Part shown: positions 12,431 through 23,800 of the stretch, in pieces
How positions within the stretch are numbered: position 1 is the first letter of the stretch
How the letters are laid out: each line of letters opens with the position of its first letter
From: Clitoria ternatea
Lineage: Eukaryota > Streptophyta > Magnoliopsida > Fabales > Fabaceae
Length of the DNA stretch: 64,000 bases
Reading direction: 5' to 3'
NCBI GenBank assembly: GCA_037962975.1
Contig: CM075675.1
Coordinates: 31,126,501 to 31,190,500, forward strand
Translations under genes and position numbers: made by a program
Notes under the pieces: model-generated
What the model saw: the letters and a program-made list of their open reading frames with translations, nothing else
What the model was told of the DNA's origin: nothing
Databases searched by the model: none

Positions 12431-13940
12431 TTAATTAATGACCTCTCGGGGGTCCTGATGTTGTTGGGGCATAACACTTTGCTGTTCATGCTCGCCAATC
12501 CAGACTCCCTTTGGCCTTCTCGAAGTAGTGACCCTTTTGATCAGAGTGGAGCTATTTTCATCATCGTACTCATGATATCCTCTCCTCTTTCTCAATCCGG
12601 TCTGGGTCATCAAGAGTGCCTTCTCTAGAAAGATACTGTTTGAGTTTATCCTCTCGGATCAGGGTCTCAATAGTATTCTTCAGAGTCTGACATTCATCTG
12701 TTGAGTGGCCCTCTTGCTCATGGAACTCACAGTACTTTTAAGGGTCTCCATGTTTACGAAGCTGGGGCGGCATCCTGACCCCGTATGCAGTAAGCGTTGG
12801 CCATCCGATCTCTCTGAGAATCTGAGATCGCTTAGAATTTAACGGGGCATAATTACCAAATACATGTATCCGCTCTCCCTGACTCAGAGGAACAGGATTA
12901 TCGAAGACGCTGCCTTGGGCCGGTCTCTCCATGCATTCCGATCTAGGCCACTTTTTATCTCTCCGTTGTTGATGTGGTGTTGGGGATTTCCTTTTGACCG
13001 CTGTTGCTTCTAAGTGCATTTCTATGCCCACGTATTTCGAAGCTTTTCTTCGAAACTCCTCCAACATCGTCGGAGGATTCTTTGCCAGAGACAAAGCAAA
13101 GGCAGATCCAGGCTGTAAGGCTTCGACAATGACGTGAATCTGAATATCCTCTGTGAGGCTAGGCACCAAAGCAGCCTCCTTGTAAAATCTCTTCAAAAAC
13201 TCCTTGAGAGTTTCATTTTCCCCCTGCTTTATCTGAGCCAAGGTATGGGAAGTCCTTGGGACGTCCCTAGAGATGATGAAATGGCTTTCAAATGAAGTCG
13301 TCATTTCTTCCCAAGAGTCTATTGACCCTGAAGGTAAACTTTTGAACCAAGTGAGAGCCTCAGACGTCAGTGTTCTTGGAAACATCCTGCATATCACATC
13401 CTCGTCGCCTTCCAGGTATATGGCCTCATACACATAAGCATTGAGGTGCTTAGTGGGATCAGTTTCTCCATTATATTTCCCGATCAACAGTGGTTGAGTC
13501 GTTTGAAGGTGCTTGGGGATGAGTATACTCATGAGCCTCCTTGAAAAAGGGACGTTGAGTCGGTATGCCCCAGAAGTCATCAATACCTGCTCTTTTCTCC
13601 TTGCACTAATTCTGTCCCCAGAATCTTGAGCTTGTTCTCCCCTCACATAAATAGGGATCTTAGAATACTAGAGAGTTGTAGACCTTTCTCTCACAGATGC
13701 ATGGTGAGTATCCTCAACCTGAGACATCACTCTGTCCCCAGCTCTTCCTTTCTCCCTTCGCAACTTCATCAACTCCTCCTTGAGTTGTCTGATAACCTTA
13801 TCTCGTGGATCAGGGGTTGCCACTGGTACCATTCTCCTTGAGTGGGTTGCTGGTGATTCGAAAATAAATCTCCCCTCAGCTTGTTGATGGGTCACATTTT
13901 CCACATGACCATCCACAAAGTCGCGTCCATCTCCTTCCAT
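12431..13940 (-). pseudogene. Tat gag (broken)
   Basis: ATG at 13940 gives MEGDGRDF..., close to the gag start of the plus-strand element at 20818. A TAG near 13670 interrupts the frame where the relative has Gln. The gag core follows (RRLMSILIPKHLQTT, GETDPTKHLNAY, MFPRTLTSEALTWFKSLPSG, SHTLAQIKQGENETLKEFL). A TAA at 12738-12740 precedes a zinc-knuckle-like YCEFHEQEGHSTDEC (CX2HX4HX4C). A frameshift near 12570 changes frame before the end (PREVIN). The protein would form the virus-like particle in the cytoplasm. Three lesions make it non-functional here. Confidence 0.85.
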
Positions 13941-13984
13941 GGTCGACTACTAACTTCTGCAAAAAGTGGGAATAACTCTACCGA

Positions 13985-14003
13985 GTCCCACCGGGCGTGC
14001 CAA
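13985..14003 (-). other. Primer-binding site, minus-strand Tat
   Basis: The minus strand reads TTGGCACGCCCGGTGGGAC directly after the LTR end CAGATCA. The other two Tat elements have the same site with one or two changes (20753 and 59446). I cannot name the priming tRNA from memory with confidence. Confidence 0.7.
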
Positions 14004-14900
14004 TGATCTGTCCGAGTTTGGGGTCTGAGATCTGGTCTCGGGACGACCTTAAGAGTTGAAGATTGAATGAGTTTGGAGACTGGATGTGCGTATCCGGTCT
14101 CTGTGATCTGGCCTCTTCAGTGTGTAGAGGTCGGTCTTGTTGTCCTGGGGATCCTTCACACCGGCCTCTCGCGTTGGTGTGGGCGACAGGTGGTGTCACC
14201 TGCGAAGATTCTCCGACGCTCAAGTTAGAAGAGTGTGTGAACTCTGTTAATACATAAGCAGTATAATAGTGAGAATGAGGGTAAGGACCACGTAACCTGG
14301 CGCATGTATTGCAATATGTTATTTATAGTTGAGCGTGGAAGATGAATCATAGGGTGTTAGTGGGCCCACTGGTTCTGATAACGTGTATAAAGAATCAATC
14401 TGAGTGGGCCAGCATTCAGAGTATGCCAAGAGAGTAGGTGAATTATCAGTGTACTTCTCTGTCACATGGATGGAGGATAATCACCTTTCCATAAATTCCA
14501 CTGGTGACTGTACCCACTCCTGTCGGTGGATGAAAGGGACATATTCCACTTTTGCAGAATACCTTCCTTGCTACAATATTGGGGAAGTCGGTTATAGAAC
14601 GGATCATCAACCCAGTGTAGGAGAGCGGATAAGTCACCCGGTATCTCAGATGTCACCTCGGACGACCGGTGTAAGAAAGATTTGCCTAGTGTGTTACAGA
14701 CCGGATTGGTATTCTTGACACCGGTTGAACTCTAGGACAGCTATAATGACTTCATTTTAGGTGAGACCGGATCAACATGTTTACCAACTTGGTCACTATC
14801 CTGGGAACCGATTGGCTTCCAGGACGGCTGAGACTGCCTCTTGCCCTTAGGACCGGTATTCAGACCGGATAGCCTTGGAGCTGGTATCCAGACCGGATCA
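14004..14900 (-). repeat. 5' LTR of the minus-strand Tat element (897 bp)
   Basis: On the minus strand it starts TGATCCGGTC and ends GACAGATCA, as in the LTRs at 20024 and 43301. It carries a minus-strand TATAAATAA near 14318-14326 and the conserved block AACTTGAGCGTCGGAG...GCAGGTGACACC around 14190-14230. The plus-strand open frames here are incidental. Confidence 0.85.
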
Positions 14901-15627
14901 GTAACGATAAATAGTAAATCATAAATAGTAACGATAAATAGTAAATTATGAATAGTAACTGTAAATAGTAATTTACTATTTGAATAATGATTTATTATTT
15001 AAATAGTAATTTAATATTCATAATAGTAATTTACTATTGACATAGTAATTTACTATTTAGAATAGTAACTTAAAATAATATTGTATACAGTATAATAATA
15101 GATTTCTAAAATGATATAAAAATAAACCTAAAAAAATATAAAAGAGAGTTATTCTTACCTTATAATTTTGGCAGAACCATTTTTTAAAGAAAATTATTTC
15201 TCTCTCTTACTTTCACCAGTATCTCACTAGCACTACTATATTAAGAAAATTTAATCTAAAATCGTGAATTCTTCGCTTCGCTTCCTTGCTATTTATAAGG
15301 AAAATCTTTACTGTGCATTTCAATATTTTAATATTTGATTACTGTGCAAGAATTGAAAATTTTTGATAGATTAGTGTGCAAAGTTTGAAATTTTCAAAAT
15401 TGTAGAGTAAAATTTCTCGTGAAGGCGGTTGAGAATTATGAGGGGTACGAATAGTAATTTAAGGGGTGCAAAAAGAAATTTTTCATTTTTTTAAGTAATA
15501 ATTATTTTTTTATAAATTCTAAAATAATATATTGATCAAAAAATTCTAAAGGTCTATGGTTAAATTCCATCAAAATTTTAATATAAAATTTTCTGTAATG
15601 AATTAACATAAAAATAGGGGTGTTACA
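14901..15627 (-). repeat. LTR fragment of the LARD-like family
   Basis: The reverse complement matches the LARD LTR from its start (TGTAACACCCC at 15627) through TATAAATAG (about 15289-15297), the GAGAGAGA leader, AAG|GTAAGA and the ACTATT repeats. It is cut at 14900 by the Tat element. Sequence identity to the LARD LTR is clearly lower than between the two LARD LTRs. Confidence 0.75.
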
Positions 15628-15637
15628 CACCACATAA

Positions 15638-15690
<53 letters not shown>

Positions 15691-16829
15691 AAACATCATA
15701 CATGGCTCAATATCATCAAACTCATATATAATTGTCAGATATACTAACATTTACAATCACACTGCGTGGCCACACAAACCCGACCCCTAATCGCCACGCC
15801 ACGATATTTCAATAATTATTATTTCATCAATTCTAACAAGTTATCTACAATTTCCATACCATGCATCATACGAAGCAACATTAATATTCATTTCATCATA
15901 TAATTCATAAAGTGTCTTCCTCATATATAATTTATATATTTAATTCTCCATTTCCTACCACCTAATTAATCAATATAACATACTTTCTCAACATATACCC
16001 ATTTAACCACACATATACATACACATATAATTATATAATTAATATCCAGTTAATCTATATACTCTCTAGTAATTCCTAATTAATTTCTAATCTTCCCGCA
16101 CCCAGCATACATACCAATCCTAATTAACTATGACCCGAACACCCCCTTACCTCGATTCCAAGCCTTGATAATTTGCTCTTGGTGTCGATTACGTCCTACG
16201 GTCACTTGATTCATTTCTCCGCTTCCAAACTTGATACATGCTTCGCCAATCGTCCCTCCGCCACTTGTTCCTGCACCTACGGTCACCGAAACACAAAACC
16301 TATTAGTGCATTGCCTTCTTTAACATGCTAGAACCAATATCCAAGCTTCCCAAGTCCATAAAACGCGACATCCAAACCCCTTATGGCCTCATGTAATTCG
16401 GTTTTGGGTGAGGAAGAAAGAAGGAGAGAAAGAATCATGAAATTAGAGGTTCTCTTATAGCCTACCTTGGTCCTTGAAATCCAAAGTACCAAAGATTGCA
16501 AGTTTCCACCACAAATTCGCAAGGCCCTGACGACAAGATGCAAAGGAAGAAAAGAAAGGGGAATTGGTGTTTTTTTTTCTATTTTGCATGTCCCCATTTA
16601 AAATTGATCATGATGCTGAGGTACGCATTACAATGGTGCTACGCGTCAGCTTTTAAATTTCACCCTGACGCTACGCGTCACTACCACGCTGCGCGTCAAT
16701 TTTTTCACCATTTCCTTAAAATTCACTTTTTAAACCACTTTATTCACTTCATGTTTCTTAATTACTATTAATTTAAGTCCAATTACGTATTTATTTTTTC
16801 CTAATTATTAAAATATCTGGGATGCCACA
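15628..16829 (-). repeat. Probable minus-strand Gypsy LTR with microsatellites
   Basis: The minus strand begins TGTGGCATCCCAG at 16829, a Gypsy-like LTR start. It then has three copies of a GCTACGCGTCA-type motif (16639-16698), a TTTAAATGGGG TATA-like site near 16600 and GAG|GTAAGGGG at about 16144-16153. The low-coordinate end is a (CA)n run (15639-15668) followed by (AT)n to 15691. The exact 3' end is not defined and no target duplication was found. Confidence 0.45.
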
Positions 16830-18187
16830 ACTTAGGGAACTAAAAATAGAATTATGAAGAGGCAAGAGAGGGTAGTGTGGGATGCTAGTCTCTAACAAGA
16901 GAGATAAGTCTTGGTGATGTTCACAACATTTGAGAGAGGATTTCAATGGATAATAACTAGGGAGAAAGTTAAACACTCAAGAGAGTCTAGAAACAGGAAA
17001 ACACTCAATCTCACTAAAAAATTATCAAATGAATCTTAGCTACTGTTTGCAAAGGAGGAGAAAATTATATACCCTTTAATATGGGCCTTGGTGCTCTTCT
17101 TGACCCAAAAACTAAAACCTATACAAATGGCCCAATTACATGGTCCAAAACTAGAAAAGTGCAATGTAGGCCCAAAAATGACTCAAACTAACTTCACCAT
17201 ACAAGACTCAAACTCCTAAATCCTTTTAGGATTTTTTAATTATTGTTAAATAAAAGTATAAAATCCTAAAAATATGTACAAAATGTGTGTGGGCTAGGTC
17301 CTCATCATATATAGTCTGCTTGTGCTTGATTCATCCTTGAACCACACCGTACTGAGAGAAGTCATGCTCTAATACCATTTATAAGACTTTGACCGCTTTT
17401 AGGGCACTCATCCCAAAAATTTTCAAAGTTAAGTTGTAAATGAACCTTTTATGCATAAACCTAACATTCTGATGATTTCTTGATGATTGATATCCAAGCC
17501 TTGCACTTCCCCACCACCATTTCTTTCATAATAATATGATCTAGGGTGTTGGTAGTTATTTCTTACATTAGAATTCGATTGCTGATGAGAATTATACATC
17601 ATCGGTGGCCATGGAATGAATGCACTGGTGGTCGATGATCCACTTACGCAGGATGTGGAATTAGATGTCCATTATGTGGATGGCGGTATCCATTAGTGTC
17701 AACCTTTTCCTGTAAGGAATTGATAACCAGTCTGTGTGCAGCCTCCTTAAGCTCCCGACCAAACAGTTTTTGCCAACAATATGACAAGATGCAACACACA
17801 ACAAATACCATAACAAATAATTAGCACTAGTATTTTAGCTCAATGTGACTAAACCAAAACCTTACCTCCCATTTTTTGTGTGTCTTCTAATCCTACCTAA
17901 ATCTCTGTGCCATAAATCTGGTTCAAGTTTTACATCCCCAATTGTCATAATTTGTACAACCACATATTTTTTAATTTTCTAGGAATATTGTCTGGATAAG
18001 TGAACGAAGCATGTTACTTAAAATTGACTAGTATAATATGGTGGTACGCCGTTGAAACTAAATAGTAAATTAGGAAGGAAAACTTAGAAAGTAAGAAGCA
18101 AAATATAGTGGCTCAGTCAATTTCAATCCATGGCATAAGAGATAATAGAACTATTATGGATCAGCAACATATTGGATGATTTTAAGA
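16830..18187. other. Unassigned decayed repeat DNA
   Basis: No coding region is recognisable. On the minus strand TGGTATTAGAGC at about 17368-17379 resembles a tRNA-Met primer-binding site, so part of this may be the front of an old LTR element. The rest is AT-rich with no clear structure. Confidence 0.35.
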
Positions 18188-18438
18188 TCTAATACAAGGC
18201 GCCTATGAGACTTTTTTATGACAACAAGCCAGCCATCTACATTGTCCATAATCTGGTTTAACATGCTAAAATAGAGCACGTCGAGATAGATTGAAACTTC
18301 ATTAAAAAGCAATTTGACAGTGGCCTCATTGAAACAACATATGATTGATATTTTGGTTAAAGGACTACCAACAAAGGAATTTGAGTTTCTTCCAGGTGAT
18401 TTAAGAATGATTGACATCCATTCACCAAATTGAGAGGG
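18188..18438 (+). pseudogene. Copia RNase H C-terminal fragment
   Basis: A degenerate plus-strand reading gives HAKIEHVEID, NFIKKQFDSGLIET and, after a frameshift, DILVKGLPTKEFEFL followed by GDLRMIDIHSPN and a stop. This is the typical end of Ty1/Copia pol, where the RNase H closes shortly before the 3' LTR. Internal stops and at least one frameshift show it is dead. It ends exactly where the LTR-like TGTTGAGAATATT begins. Confidence 0.75.
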
Positions 18439-18605
18439 TGTTGAGAATATTTGATTTATTTATTCTTTAATTATGTAATTATTTTGTTCATAAATAGAAT
18501 ATTATGTAATTATTAGATTTCTTTTTTAGATCAAATTTAGGGTATATATTCTGTATGTTGTACAAATCATTTTATGCAATACAAAATATATTCAGTTTAT
18601 ACATG
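18439..18605 (+). repeat. Copia 3' LTR remnant
   Basis: TGTTGAGAATATTT follows the pol stop by a few bases, the usual Copia arrangement. It is AT-rich, and a run ending near 'tatacatg' may mark the end. The right boundary is approximate. Confidence 0.45.
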
Positions 18606-18639
18606 TTTAAGCCAACCTCTACTAATATCTTTTCAAGTG

Positions 18640-19540
18640 TTTACAGATCCACCTTTTGATCTTGATCTTCCTATAACTACCGAAAAGGTGAGAGATCTTG
18701 TTTCTATCCCCATTCTTTGTATGTGTCATCAACCCATTCATCCTCTACCTCTTAATCTTTTATAGCTGGTGTAGATTTTGTCTCTTCCTAAGATTCTTGC
18801 AAATGTCTTAACTCATAATGGTTGGAGACATATTATGATCAAGGAGATAATGCCCTTTGAGACAAATGATACATGCGATCTAGTCCCACTTCCAAGAGGA
18901 ATAGGTTATTGGTTACAAATCGATTCATACTGTGAAAGTTAATCCCGTGAGGGTTTTCTAAAGGCATGCCTCGTTGCAAAAGGGCATGCCTAGAAATATG
19001 AAGTTAACTACATGGATACGTTTTCCCTAATTGTAAATCTATCACATGTTCGCATCTTTATCTCTCTTTCTACTAGGCATCATCGGCCCTTATTTCAATT
19101 GAATATCAAAAATATGTTGTTACATGGTGTCTTACAGGAGGAGGTGTATATGGAGCAACCTTCTAGGTTTGTTGCTCAGGGAGGGAGTATATGAAGGTGT
19201 GTTAGTTAAAGAGATCTTTATATGGCTTGAAACACTCACCTAAAGTTGGTTTCGGAGAATCAGTGAAGTGGTTTTGGAATTTGGATTAGTGAATAGCTAG
19301 AGTGATCATACAGTATTTTATAAAAATACTAATCTTGGTTGCATTTTACTTGTTGTCTATCTTGATGATATTGTTATTACATGTAGTACTAACGAAGGAA
19401 TCAGCAAACTAAAGGAATTTCTTCAAACCAAGTTTCAAACCTAAAGACTTCAAAATTTTGAAGCGTTTCATGGGCATTGAAGTAACGTATTCTAAGAAAG
19501 GGATATTTCCATCATACGGAGGATGTAGTCAACTTATTTT
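18640..19540 (+). pseudogene. Copia reverse transcriptase fragment
   Basis: The plus strand encodes, with frameshifts and stops, a Copia RT: DTFSLIVNLSHVRIFISL, LFQLNIKNMLLHGVLQEEV, YMEQPSRFVAQGG, a decayed KSLYGLKQSPR-like stretch, then LVVYLDDIVIT (about 19340-19370) holding the YLDD catalytic motif, and finally MGIEVTYSKKGIF. It lies downstream of the RNase H/LTR remnant, in the wrong order for one element, so two Copia copies or a rearrangement are implied. Confidence 0.75.
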
Positions 19541-19639
19541 TCAAATCTTGAAAGCCCTCTTCACACTTAGATATCTAAATAAATAGTTGTCCCTTTCTAG
19601 TTAAACATGTTAAAGGCGCTGCTATTTTGGAAATTCTCT

Positions 19640-20018
19640 TAAAACATCTTCTAAAATAATCTACCAACCTTAAAAAGCTACAAATTTTAGTTATCATTTT
19701 AGGTCTCTCCCACTATATAACAGCCTCTACTTTAGTTAGATCTATACAAATGCCTTTATATTACACAACCAAGGAATTGGACTTTCTTTTACCAAAATTC
19801 ACACTTAGACATCAAAATCTGCAATACTAGTCTAAGATGTTCTGTAAGTTCTTCCTGAGTCTTTGAATATATCAAAATTCATATATGAACACGACATTCA
19901 AATATTGCTTAAAGATCTTATTCATGTAATCCATAAATACAATTAGGCATTAGTCACACCAAAAGGCATAATCAAATATTCATAATGACCATACCTAGTT
20001 TTAAATACAATTTTAAGA
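19640..20018 (-). pseudogene. Gypsy reverse transcriptase, C-terminal part (split gene)
   Basis: On the minus strand, just left of the 24-kb Tat insertion, the sequence reads FKTRYGHYEYLIMPFGVTNA and then a decayed VVFIYEF and LRKNLQNIL. It matches the middle of a chromovirus-type Gypsy RT; the FIDD motif is lost to mutation. It directly continues the frame that stops at 44035 on the other side of the Tat element. The lower boundary is vague. Confidence 0.7.
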
Positions 20019-20023
20019 ATATC

Positions 20024-20752
20024 TGATCCGGTCTCAATACCGGTATCCGATCTGCAAGACATATTTCAACGTCTTCGTCAAGACATCAACATGTAACCGG
20101 TGTCATCGGTATACATCCGGACTGTAATTCCGTATCAGGCGTTCTCCCTATACCGGTTGTTCAGGATAACACCATGACACCGAACAACACACACGTCACT
20201 GTGCTAAAGACAAGGATCATTACTACAGGGATCGATCAATAATTCCCTGCACTACGAGCCAAATTCTACTCACGGGGATGGTCAACTTGTTCCCTAATCC
20301 TAGTCTATATTCTCCATGCTCAATATAAAATAGCCACTTGACCCAATCATGCTGGTAAGTGCGCAATAAAATAATGCTAATGGGAGTTAGTGGTTCCCCA
20401 CTAACGAGTCCTTGTAAAATGAGCCAATCAGGTATATGAACTCATTTCATGAATGAAGTGAGGGATCTTCAACTGATTTCATGACTGATTACTCTCTAAA
20501 ATACATTCCTTACTTGGAATATCATCACTGACTTGAGCGTCGGAGAATCTTTGCAGGTGACACCACCATTCGCCCACTTCAACGCGTTAGGTCGGTGTGA
20601 AGGATCTCCAGGACGCCCAATCCGCTCTCCTCACTCAAGGACAACAGATATTTACACTGGATACCCATACATCCGGTCTTCTACACAGTATTTGCATACT
20701 ATTTGTGATTGACTTGAGTCCGGATCTCTAGACCCCGGTTCAGGACAGATCA
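20024..20752 (+). repeat. 5' LTR of the 24-kb Tat element
   Basis: Starts TGATCCGG, ends GACAGATCA. It contains TATAAAATA at 20324-20332 and the conserved block ACTTGAGCGTCGGAG...TTTGCAGGTGACACC at 20531-20564, which recurs in all five Tat LTRs of the window that include this part. Confidence 0.93.
20324..20332 (+). promoter_or_regulatory. TATA box of the Tat 5' LTR
   Basis: TATAAAATA, repeated at the equivalent place in the 3' LTR. It should drive the genomic RNA starting about 30 bp downstream. Confidence 0.6.
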
Positions 20753-20772
20753 TTGGCACGCCCTGTGGGACA
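20753..20772 (+). other. Primer-binding site
   Basis: TTGGCACGCCCTGTGGGAC follows the LTR end immediately and is shared with the two other Tat elements. Confidence 0.75.
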
Positions 20773-20817
20773 CGATAAAGTTATTCCCATATCCATTGAA
20801 AGAGCAAGTAATCCACA

Positions 20818-23800
20818 ATGGAAGGCGAAGCACAAGATTTCGTGGAGAATCATCCTGAAGGCAGAACTAACCCCAACGTCTTCAGGAAGCTCAACTTTGA
20901 TTCTCATGGGGGCAGCTCAAAGAAGATAGTAACAGTGTCTAATCCTGATCCTCGTGATGAGTTGATCAGCCAACTTCAGAGGGAACTCACTGAATTGCGA
21001 AGAGAAAGAAGGCAAAGCGAGGATAAAGAATCATCTCGCACACGAAACACTCCCCACGCAACTGATGGTGAAAAGTCCACCACTCTCCAATACTCAAATA
21101 TCCCTACGTTTGAGGGGGGAGAACAGACTCGTGATTCTGAAGACGAAGCTTCCCGAAGGAAGAGAGAGTCAACGACAGCACCCCCAGTGTTTTACAAGCT
21201 AAAAGTTCCTTTTTCAAGGAGACTTATGAGCATCCACATCCCCAAGCACCTTCAAACTACTCATCCACTTTCCATCAGAAAATACAATGGTGAAACTGAT
21301 CCTACTAAGCACCTTGATGCTTACGTATTTGAAGCCATGTACTTGGGGGCTGATGAAAATGTGATGTGTCGAATGTTCCCTCGAACATTATCTGAGGAGG
21401 CCCTCGGATGGTTTAAAGGTTTACCTTCTGGATCCATAGATTCTTGGGCTGAAATGGCAGCTACTTTTGAGACTCACTTTGTCATCTCTAGAGATGTGCC
21501 CATGACATCTCATACCTTGGCTCAGATTAAGCAAGGTGAAAACGAAGGCTTAAAAGATTTCTTGAAAAGGTTCTACAAGGAAGCAGCCCTGGTTCCTAAC
21601 CTCACAGAGTCTATTAAGCTGCATATCGTTATTGAGGCGTTGTAGCCAGGATCAGCTTTTGCTCTTTCATTAGCAAAGAGCCCTCCAGTAACTTTTGACG
21701 AGTTCAGGAAAAAAGCCTCAAAGTACGTGAGTATAGAGATGCACTTGGAAGCCATAGCTGCAAAGAAAAAGCCATCAACACCACCCTCCCAAACCCAGAA
21801 GGGTAAGGAGAAAACGAGGTCAGAACGCATGGAGAGGCCATTCACCAATCCTAAAGTTAATAACCACTCTCCTCGACCTCGAGAAAGGCATGTTAATTCC
21901 TTCAGCCATTATACACAACTATGTGCCAAACCATCTCAGATTTTGAGAGAGGTCAGATGGCCAGCTTTCAGCATATATGGCATCAGAAGACCAGCCCCTA
22001 TGAAAAGACCAGGAAATCCCCGTAAGTATTGTGATTTTCATGAACAGAATGGTCATTCCACTGATGAATTCCAAGCTCTAAAGAACGCGGTTGAGACGCT
22101 AATTAGAGAAGGCAAATTAAAGCTATACCTGTTCAAAGAAAAATCCTTTGACAGAGTAGAGCGGAATGAGAAAAGAGAAAGGGATCCAGATGACGGGGAT
22201 GACAATAACCGTAATCCGGTCAGAAAATTCTCTGCTTCGGAGAAACAAAAGGGTGTGATGACTGATGAAATAGCACACAAAGACGACATGCCTCAGCAAC
22301 AGCGTCAAGGCCGGCGTGAAGTCATTGACATGATTGCTGGAGGATTCGCTGAAGGAGGAGCTTCAATTACAGCTCGTAAAAATCATCATAGAATGATTCT
22401 GTCTGTGCAAGGGAAAGTCAAAGACAATCGCCCTTACAGAGGTGGGATTGAGGCTTCAACAATCTCTTTCTCCGATGAGGATTTTGGCCCAACCATTCCT
22501 GGTAGTGACGATGCTGTGGTCATCACTGCAGTGATAGCCAACAAGGACGTCCGAAGAATCCTTGTTGACCAGGGAAGTTCCTGCGATGTTATTTTCTATA
22601 ATTGCTTTGAAAGGATGGGTTTTAAAGACTCAGACTTACAACCTTATACGCAGGATCTAACAGCTTTCAACGGAGCAAAGCAATCGACTAAAGGGTATCT
22701 TGATACCCTTATTTCGTTTGAAGGCGAACCAGGGGCCAGAACGGTTAAATCCCGAGTGCTGGTGATTGATGTCAAATCACCATTTAACGGCATCATAGGC
22801 CGCCCCACACTAAATGCAATGGAGGCAGTTGTATCAACCCCACATCTCCTTATCAAGTTCATTGATAAGGATAATGTTGTTTCATCTATCCGGGGTGATC
22901 AAGAGATGGCTAGGTACTGCTACAACCTAAGCCTCAACATGACAAAGCTGGAGGCCTCCAATAAAAAGAGGAAGCTCAATGATGCTGGAGCAGCTGCTGG
23001 ATCTGTAAGCCTTGTCGACCTGGACCCTAGGGCGAATTTGAACATTGATCCATCCAACCCATTAAAGCCCACACCAGATGGAAGTTCCAGGGACATCGTC
23101 TTGGGAGATTCTCCAGAAAAGATCACCTATATTAATGACAAGCTAGATACAGAAATGGAACAGCGACTACTGACGCTCCTGCAAGAGTTTAAAGACCTCT
23201 TTGCATGGACTGCAGCCGATATGCCTGGCATAGACCCTGCTTTCTGCTGTCATAAATTATCCGTCTATCCAGAGACGAGACCGGTAGCCCAAAAGAAAAG
23301 GAGATTGGGCCCAGAGAAACAGAAGGCAGCTTGCCAGCAAACTGAGGAATTGCTGAAGGCCAGATTTATCAAAGAAATCCGTTATTCCTCTTGGCTCTCG
23401 AATGTGGTGATGGTCCGTAAGTCTAATGGTAAATGGAGAATGTGCATTGACTATGTGGACCTCAACCGCTGCTGTCCAAAGGATCCTTATCCTCTTCCTA
23501 ATATAGATCGGATGGTAGATGACTCCTCTGGTTATCAATACCTGAGTTTCATGGATGCTTATTCGGGTTACAACCAGATTCTGATATGCGAAGAGGATCA
23601 AGAGAAAACAGCTTTTATAAATGATCGTGGTGTCTTTTGCTATACAGTTATGCCCTTCGGCCTGAAAAATGCTGGGGCTACATATCAGCGCATGATCAAC
23701 AAGGTTTTTGAGGGTATGCATACCAAGCTTGTTGAAGTATACATTGATGATATAATAGCCAAGACACCGGTTGGAGGTGATCATATTGAAGACCTACGCC

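Larger units (their letters stand above)
10558..14900 (-). mobile_element. Minus-strand Tat-lineage Gypsy element, gag-only derivative
   Basis: Read on the minus strand the order is: complete 5' LTR (14900-14004), primer-binding site, broken gag (13940-12431), tandem repeats (12191-10840), polypurine tract (about 10697-10678) and the first 120 bp of the 3' LTR. Protease, RT, RNase H and most of integrase are missing. Just after the end of gag, the minus strand reads like the DQAIK segment found near the C-terminal part of integrase in the plus-strand relative at 30620. A single large deletion is therefore likely. It would depend on proteins from an intact Tat element. Confidence 0.8.

Noticed and set aside
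15502..15750. ORF with Cys-Val and Ile-Tyr runs
   Set aside because: Translation of the (CA)n and (AT)n microsatellites.
23257..23784. 175-codon minus-strand ORF inside RT
   Set aside because: Shadow frame opposite the well-supported Tat reverse transcriptase.
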